Shown here in pieces: positions 56,991 through 64,000 of a stretch of 64,000 nt of DNA. The DNA lies in NCBI GenBank assembly GCA_947095585.1, contig OX352763.1, positions 41,652,010-41,716,009 of the forward strand, given 5' to 3'. The position numbers and the translations under genes are program-made. The notes under the pieces are model-generated. The model worked only from the letters and a program-made list of their open reading frames with translations. It was not told the DNA's origin and searched no databases. The DNA is from Nephrocerus scutellatus. Lineage: Eukaryota; Arthropoda; Insecta; Diptera; Pipunculidae. Within the stretch, counting starts at the first letter, position 1. The number at the start of each line of letters is the position of its first letter.

Positions 56991-57690
56991 ATTTCTATGA
57001 GAGTGCCCCGACCCCAAAGCCCGAAGCGCCCCAAATTTTAATAGAAAGTGCTGTCATCGAAGATACACATGTTTGCAAAGTTTCATTGAATTCTGGCTTT
57101 GGGAAGTGGGTTAAAAATTGATCGGAAGATTCCACGACAAACAAACAAACAAACACACGGGCACGCAAAGTTAATATAGAGAATTTAAAAAAAATTATTG
57201 GAGCCCTTCGGTCCTGAAGTCCGATCACTTCCAAAATTTTAACAAAAAGTGTTGTCCACAGGAGATACACATGTGTATAAAATTTGAAGAAATTCGGGTA
57301 CATATGTATGGGAGCCCCCCGACCCCGGGGCCCGATCACTACAAAAAATTTACAAAAAGTGTTGTCCACCGGAGATATACATGCGTATAAAATTTGGAGA
57401 AAATCAGGTAAACTTTGTAACGACCCCGAGGCATGAGGGGCCTCAAGTTTTAACAGAAAGTGTCATCGGAGATACACATGTGTGCAACAGAATTTAAAAA
57501 TTAAAACTATTCATGTAAATGCCCTAAGCGAAGATACACATCCCGCAAAGTTTAAATTAAATCGGGTTAGTTTTTAAAAATGCACCTAGGACCTGGGGCC
57601 CGATCACTTTCAAAATTTTACAATTAGCCAGCCAGCCCGCCAGTCACAAACAAACACAATGGCACGCGAAGTTAATGTAGTCAATTTAAA
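56991..57690. repeat. Long-TIR family copies, back to back
   Basis: Two terminal ends, AAAGTTAATATAGAGAATTT (57166-57186) and GAAGTTAATGTAGTCAATTT (57668-57688), lie about 500 bp apart in the same orientation. Between and before them are four to five internal units (AAAAAGTGTTGTCCACAGGA, ATACACATGTGTATAAAATT, GGGAGCCCCCCGACCCCGGG). An ACAAACAAACAA tract replaces the usual GGCT array in the first; GCCAGCCAGCCC remains in the second. Confidence 0.8.
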
Positions 57691-59529
57691 AAGGGACCGC
57701 GACACATGGAGATAAGTTAGAGTCATTCAGTTTAGTCCAGAAACCATTTCGTAATCAATTCTTTTTAGCAAAAATACATATAAACAACCAACCAAGTGGA
57801 TGTAAATGACATTAACTGTAAAATTAAGGTCAATTTACCAATCTTATATTTGCCTATGTTCGATGTTCCATAAATTCAGATTTATACTGGCATGGTTGTG
57901 CTATTTTACAAATGTCAAAGGAAAGTTTAACATTCTTATTTCAGAAATATATAAAACATGATGCCTATCTTAAGCATCCCTTTTTGTCATCAAACAACTT
58001 TCTGTATTGCTCACCATTTTGCCAGGAATTGAATTAAAAAAAATTTCTTTCCTTTATATTAAGTTAGCTTTTATTAGCTTTGTTATAGGCAAAAAATAGT
58101 AAATCTGTTAAATTGAAACAAAACTATAGAACCGATAAGCAACCATTTCCATAAGCGATATTGCGATCCTTCGGGATGAGATGGATACCGATAACACATC
58201 ATATGATATACGAGTCATATCATCCCTCGTCGACTTTGTTTTGTGGTTTTTGTTGCGATTGGAACCGAGAACAAACGGATAACACAAAACGTCTTTATAG
58301 ACCGCTCAAGATAAGATGACAACTCTGTCTGTAAGAATAAGACTGTAAGTATAATGCATCCTTGGGGTGTTAGCTGGTATCTAATTTGAACTTGTGTCAT
58401 ACTGAAACAGCCAGCGACTGCGGCGTACCAAAAGGGAGCCGAGCTGCGAAAATGGCTTTTATTGTTATGGCATTGGCGTTCACCGATGATATTACTCGTA
58501 GTCCGATATTGATACGCGCCAGAGATGATATCGCTTAATCGAAATCTATTAAACTCCAAGAAACTGATGATAAATGGATTTTACGCTTCTGTATTGAGTG
58601 CTGTGGAACGGAACTCGCAGCCAAAACTTGACGCATCAGTTCAAATATGAAACAAACCACATGAAGTAAGTTATTGTGCCTGACGCCTTAGGCAAAGCGG
58701 TAGAGGAAATCAGGACGAGAAGGGGGCAATTTACGGCGAACTTTTGCAATGACTTTGCGTCGCGTACGGCGTAGTCATGAAATTTTATTCGATTTCATTT
58801 GAGCGCACGCGTTCACCAGACAAAAGGAACTTATACAGCTGTAGGGTGATTGTGGTCCTTGATGAATGCCATTTTGAGAATTTCTCATGAGTTTCTTGGT
58901 AATAATTTCTCAATAATTCCCTCTGGAGTCTGCAGTCTGATGAGTCAATGGATGATATGCATATGAGCTACATGTAATATGTAATTACAGGGTCCTGTGA
59001 AGGACATAATATTCATATTCCGCGATGCCTCCCCTTTGTGATTCTATTTAAGCGGGAATTTCGACGTATTCACCTATCATCGCTGTCTGACACCCATGCT
59101 TTGTCGTGTGCAAATTCATCAAAAGTTCAAATGGCTGTAATAAACTTTTTAATCCTAGCAATTCGGTTCAACTCTTATCCTAAGAGGACCTTCTTAAGTT
59201 TTCAGCCCTTGTGAAAGTTTTCTTGGGTAACTTTTGCTAGAAACAAAAAAAAAAACCTAATTCTATGCAACGCGAGAGCCATAAGAGGTTAGGATTAAGA
59301 AGATGTGTCATGTAAACGAGCAGCGAACGGCACAATATGCAGCAACTTTCTAAGGATTCGTATTATTTGGTACTGCTTTTGGTGGTATGAGCGGGCTGTT
59401 TTGTGGAAGTTCTTATTAAAAATTTGAAAACTGACACATGTTTTTCTTGTCTATTGTATAGCACTGTCGCCTTGTCACAATAAAAGTAAGAACGTTCCTA
59501 GAGCAAAATATCAGAGACGAGCAACATTC
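57691..59529. other. Unique sequence, no gene seen
   Basis: No coding, RNA or repeat signature that I can support. Confidence 0.45.
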
Positions 59530-61100
59530 GGTGGAATATACGTTATCATCTTCGATCAATCGGTTATCCAATATTACCCAACCTTTCCACATTCTGACCT
59601 CATACATCCATACCCCTGCAGCAGCGAATCGAAGCAAAAGGAGAGAAGTGCAGCGTAGTGTAAGACGTGACAAACGTAATTATATGAACAACCCGACCTC
59701 AGAAGCAGAGGAAGCAGCGAGCAGGTTCTATAGCAGAACCGTTTACAGAATAACCAAAGAGCTGACAGCTCTAGCAAACATCCGGTGAAAGGCCTCGACG
59801 GCGCCGTACTCATTTCAGATGACGATCGGCTCAAGCGATAGAAGGAGCATTTTATGGTCCTTAAGCGTGTATTCGCCAACAATATGCACCCAAATCAAAC
59901 GCAGCTGCCGGAAGTAACAATTTTCCGAATTCGCACCTCAACTCCCAGTAAAGATGAGATGAGATACCGCGATCAACGCACTATAGAGCAACAAATCGTT
60001 AGGACTAGGTGGTATACCCGCAGAGCTTCTGCGTGCCGCTCCAACAACATTAGCAGAGCTTTTATATCCTTTTGTAGAGAGAGCTTGGGAGGAAGAAAGT
60101 TTCCCCGGCGAGTGGAAGAAGGGAATGATTGTCAAGCTCCCTAAAAAATGTAGTCTTATAGAGCGCGAAAACTGGGGAGGCATTTGCGTTCGTCCTGCAG
60201 TTGCAAGGGTAATAGCCAAAGTAGATAGTAGAAGAAGTGGAAGATACACTCGATGCCGAACAAGCCGGTTTTTGCATTGGATCCTCCTGTGTAGACCACA
60301 TAAACACCTTGCGGATCATTATTGAATAGCGTGTTGAATTCCGGTCTCCACTGCACCTGCTATTCATCGTTTTTCAGAAGGCGTTTGACAGTGTCAACAG
60401 ACAGTTTATCTGGCTCGCCTTGCGCAGGAGAGGTATACCAGATAAACTAATAGCTATAATAGATGGCTCTAAATATCATGTGCTGCATAGAGGAAAGCTG
60501 TCAGAGAAGTTCGAGATCCTAAGTGGGGTACGACAAGGCTGCATTCTATCGCCGATACTTTTTTTCTTGATGATTAGCGATGTACTTCGCGCAGCTTTAT
60601 CTACTGGAAATGGAGGAATTCGTTGGACTTTACGCTGAGTACGCTGACGACGTTTGTTTACTCTCACACAGGATTATGGAGCTACACCAAATGACAACAA
60701 ATGTGGAAAGGGAGGCAACTTGAAGCTGCGACTGTTTCGTTTAAATGTTGAATCTGTGGTTTGTATTGGTGCAGCACTTGGAAGGTGACCGCTACAATCA
60801 CAAATAGATTACAAACATTCGTAAAAAGGTGCTTACGAAATATCTTAAGGGTGTTCTGGAATAACCGTGTCTCCAATGAACAGCTTTACCAATAGGCACA
60901 ACCATCCAACGACGGAAGTGGCAGTGGTTTGGTCATACACTCCGAAAAGACGACAGCTCCACAACAAACTACGCAATGTAATGGAATCCGTTATGTCAGG
61001 ATGGTAGAAGAACGGGTCGTCCGAGAAATACACGGCGCATAACAGTTGAGGAGGAGACACGGAAATTGGGGAAGAGTCGGAGAGAAAACTTGGAAACTTG
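59530..61100 (+). mobile_element. LINE reverse transcriptase copy, broken
   Basis: Plus strand: linker VRRDKRNYMNNPTSEAEEAA (59650), LGGIPAELLRAAPTTLAELL then EEESFPGEWKKGMIVKLPKK (60000-60150). After shifts come HINTLRIII (60297), FQKAFDSVNRQFIWLALRRR, VLHRGKLSEKFEILSGVRQG, CILSPILFFLMISDVLRAAL (60480-60600) and YADDVCLLSHRIMELHQMTT (60640-60690, intact YADD). The C-terminal LQTFVKRCLRNILRVFW (60815-60865) and HTLRKDDSSTTNYAMEW-like parts follow. At least five frame breaks. Same family as 2.6-4.1 kb. Confidence 0.88.
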
Positions 61101-62319
61101 ACTATTGGTTTTTTGAAATATATTTTGAAAAAAAAACAGTTTGGTGTAAGAAATTATGACTTATTTGAATTCTATCTTAAATCACTGCTAAAAACCGTCT
61201 GACGGATTTCTCCAAGTTTTGACTCTGATTTACTAATTACTTACTAATTCGTTTGACTCTAAGAAACGTTACTGGCTTTTTTAAGTAGCATATAAAAAAT
61301 TCAAAAACTGGTGACACATATAATTTTACATTAAAATCTTAACAACTAATCTAAAATAAACGTTTGTTTGTCAAAGCATTTAAGCCGATAACTTGAAGTT
61401 TTTATGAATATACCATATCACTTGAGAATACATTGCCGTTCGCTGCAACTAAATCTGGCACTCAAAACCCTTTTAATCACAGTAAAGTGCGCTCATTCTG
61501 CTCACACTTAATCCTGGCTATTAGTGGGCGTAGGATGTTGTATCACGCAAATGAAATAATTTTGAAGATTTTCTTACCTTTTGTGCATTAAACACGTTCT
61601 GTACGTTTTAGATGGCAAGTGCTTTCATTACACGCTAAACACTTCAGGATGATGGATCATAACCCACCCCGCACCAACTCCATCAGCCAGCCGAGGCATT
61701 CTGATAATCGCCTCCTCCCTGTGCATAAAAGGAAGAAATTAAATCCAACAATTATTTAACAACATTAATTAATGAAGATTATTCATCTTCCGACTGAGTG
61801 CGTGGGGTGGTTCGGGGCAGCATTCTGTCACATTCAGTTAAGGCAGCATTCCCTCATGAACCCTTATGACGATGAAGTGAGGCGTCGCAAAAAACCAAAA
61901 TATAAAGCCAAAGCAAGTGGACTGTGGCGCTTGACAATCACTTGAAATTTATTTTCAAAAGAGATGATGAAGAAATTTTCTGGCAATGCAGAGAGGGTTT
62001 AGACTTTAGCGAGAGTAGTCATATATTGTATCGTAAAATAAAAAATATATTCCTAAAATGTTTTGTAATTGAAACAAATATTATATAAAAAGTATGTTTT
62101 TTATTTACAAATCCACACAATTCATTTTTTGAAGATTCTTCATATTTGCGCAAACAAAAACTTTTTTGTTGCTTAAAATTGCGTTTCATTAATGATCTGT
62201 ATTCAATGACGCGGCCTCCATATTACTAGAGGATCTGAAGATAGATCGTGGCAAATCTATCGAGCGCTTTCCTTTCCAAGTAATGGTTACGATGTCTGAG
62301 GCAGATTAACCATAAGCAC
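61101..62319. other. Unique sequence, no gene seen
   Basis: AT-rich. No feature recognised. Confidence 0.45.
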
Positions 62320-64000
62320 TCGAGGTATGTCTCTGCAGGTTTTCCTAAGAGAGGAAAACGTAAACATCGTCCTGATTCAAGAACCCTGGATCAGAGGTAC
62401 TGACGTCAGGGGTCTGTCCAATAAAAAGTTTAACCTCTTTTATGAAAAAGAGGAGGGTAAGCCAAGATCTTGTGTCTTAGTTAAGAAACATATTAATGCT
62501 TTCCTTTGCCCAAAGTTCAGCTTGTCTGACTTAACCGTTGTTAAGATAGAGGAGACATCTTCGGACGTACAGTTAAGTTCAGGGATTCGTTCTTCAGCCG
62601 TACAACACGTATGTGGAATGCTCTGCCAAGCTCTGTCTTCCCACATCACTATGATCCCCAAAAATTCAAAACACAAGCTTATATACATATCACCTTTTCT
62701 CCTTCTTTTCCTTAACGCCCACGCTGTGCCAAGCATTTATCCAAGCTTTAAAAGGGTGCGAACCCCATTAAGTGTGCGCGAATTATATATAAAAAAAGAC
62801 AGTCAACTTTTTATATCATCAGCTTATATTCCGCACGAGGAACCCGCCTCGCCGGAAGCAATCGAAAGAAAGGGAACTAAGACAGGCACAGCCCTCTATG
62901 AAGTTCGCTAGATAAAGAACGGGGTGAGTCCTTATTTGATTTTCTTATAAAATACAATCTTAAGTTATGTAACACTGATAGGACTTCCTCCTTTATATTT
63001 CCGAGTTCGGACAGGTATAATGAATGGGAGGAGGTAATAGATATTAAATTGATTACTAGCAACTTTTACTTCAGGTTTGATAACTGGACAGTTTTCAGTG
63101 TTTGTTAGTTAGCTAGTAAGTTTAGTTAGTTCAGTGTTCAGTTTATTATTCCGATCACAAACATTAAAAGAACGAACCGGATGAAATTAAGTAATACTCG
63201 TATTATCCAGATGAAACTGAGCATAAATTCCCAATATTGAATCAGTTACGACTGTGGACGCGGACTCTATCAACTTTAAGTTTGAAGATTCCATGGATAC
63301 GGCTATGAATGCTTCATGCCCGATTAGATGTAGTAAAAAAAGCACCCACCTTGGAGGAGTGATGATCTGGATAAGCTCAGACTGTCCAGATCTATGTTCT
63401 ATGTGCTACACCAATCATTTCTAGCAATCCTACATGGATTGCCTGAAATTATATAAGAAAGCCATCAGGAAAGCTAAACGACGTTCCTGAATGGAGTTTT
63501 GACAATCGATTGAGTCCACCAAAGACTCTGCCAGAATATGTAAGATTCTGTCCGAGTAAAAGTGTTGTCCGACCTTTATTCAAAGATCGAATGGTAGTTG
63601 GTCAGTATCAACGGCCGAATCTCTGTATATTCTAATAAACGCCCACTTCCCCGCATGTAAAGACTCGTGCTCAGCTTACCGGCTGGGACCTCCTAAAAGC
63701 TAGGAAGGGCTACCATGTGAAATGGACAGTATTATAACCCACAAAAAGGTTTTCTGGATCATTAGCAGTTTCTCTGCGTTCGAATCTCCTGGGCTTGACG
63801 GCATACAACCTATTCTGCTTCAGAAGACCATAGGTGTGTCGATCCAGTGGCTAGTAGATTTTTTATTTTTTGGACCACTCTGTCTAAAACCGTTTTTTCT
63901 AAAAACTAAGGAATGAAAATGAGACTATCACATAAGACTAGGTTTTGAAGATACGGCTGTATCAAAATACCAGTATGCTAGCCTTAAAGACAGTACTAAA
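62320..64000 (+). mobile_element. I-superclade LINE 5' half, runs off the window
   Basis: 62327 on: LREENVNIVLIQEPWIRGTD and GKPRSCVLVKKHINAFLCPK (AP-type endonuclease). A foreign insert at 62577-62805 follows, then LFISSAYIPHEEPASPEAIE, CNTDRTSSFIFPSSDRYNEW, EEVIDIKLITSNFYFRFDNW, the linker YKKAIRKAKRRSW, NGSWSVSTAESLYILINAHF, and the RT entry SFSAFESPGLDGIQPILLQK near 63790. Frame breaks throughout. The RT palm would lie beyond 64000. Confidence 0.88.
62577..62805 (+). mobile_element. LINE 3' end inserted in another LINE
   Basis: Contains CGTATGTGGAATGCTCTGCC (R-x-W-N-A-L-P region), FKTQAYIHITFSP-like codons and a TTTAAAAGGGTGCGAACCCC tail ending in AAAAAAAGACAG. It splits the endonuclease domain between SSDVQ and LFISSAYIP. 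Confidence 0.75.

Noticed and set aside
58215..58559. Minus-strand frame of 114 codons
   Set aside because: No LINE, transposase or host protein motif recognised; neighbouring sequence is noncoding.

Overview
The window is nuclear DNA from an insect, most likely a higher fly (Diptera, Brachycera) with a large, repeat-rich genome. The evidence is one host gene with metazoan splice sites, a protein I recognise as the fly LIM-only factor Beadex (dLMO), two eukaryotic tRNA genes, and a dense mix of insect-type non-LTR retrotransposons (LINEs), mariner/Tc1 elements and MITEs. I cannot name the species. Nothing bacterial, viral or CRISPR-like was seen.

Host genes. The only protein gene I can support is Bx, on the + strand: coding exons at 41688-41959, 42036-42161 and 51968-52283, which join in frame to a 237-residue protein with two LIM domains. 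Its second intron is about 9.8 kb and packed with repeats. A long AT-rich 3' region with several AATAAA signals and three TGTAAATA motifs follows to about 53.4 kb. A tRNA-Thr(CGT) gene lies at 28.0 kb (minus) and a tRNA-Pro(CGG) gene at 33.5 kb (plus), each with a Pol III poly-T terminator. No other long reading frame looks like a host gene. The unique stretches upstream of Bx (about 4-6, 7.4-10.4, 13.1-15.0, 20.1-22.9, 37.7-39.8 and 40.6-41.7 kb) may hold 5' exons or enhancers, but I cannot show this.

Mobile elements, left to right. 0.3-4.1 kb: decayed LINEs on the minus strand, one with an RNase H domain and one with an RT domain. 5.9-7.4 kb: a TIR-type repeat family and a minisatellite. 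10.4-13.1 kb: Tc1 and LINE remnants. 15.1-17.3 kb: a mariner with TA target duplication, a second mariner fragment and a tRNA-derived SINE. 17.7-20.1 kb: a LINE lacking most of its RT. 22.9-24.7 kb: a tandem 118-bp repeat, a LINE 3' end, a MITE built of GGGAC/GTCCC hairpins, and a short TIR element. 25.3-27.6 kb: three LINE families. 29.6-31.2 kb: a minisatellite with a SINE in its gap. 32.2-33.3 kb: a hAT-like element. 34.1-37.7 kb: a LINE interrupted by a mariner and by a MITE. 39.8-40.6 kb: a complete long-TIR element. 45.7-51.5 kb (Bx intron 2): a LINE with an endonuclease domain, a Harbinger-like MITE, and a TIR element carrying a SINE. 53.5-57.7 kb: a LINE with a deleted mariner inside it, then more fragments. 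59.5-61.1 and 62.3-64.0 kb: two further LINEs.

How it fits together. Bx is a transcriptional co-factor gene spaced out by transposon insertions. Many insertions are nested, so their order can be read from the junctions. The least familiar structures are the GGGAC-hairpin element, the long-TIR family with GGCT arrays and about 110-bp internal repeats, the minisatellites next to that family, and the SINE with an ATT tail.
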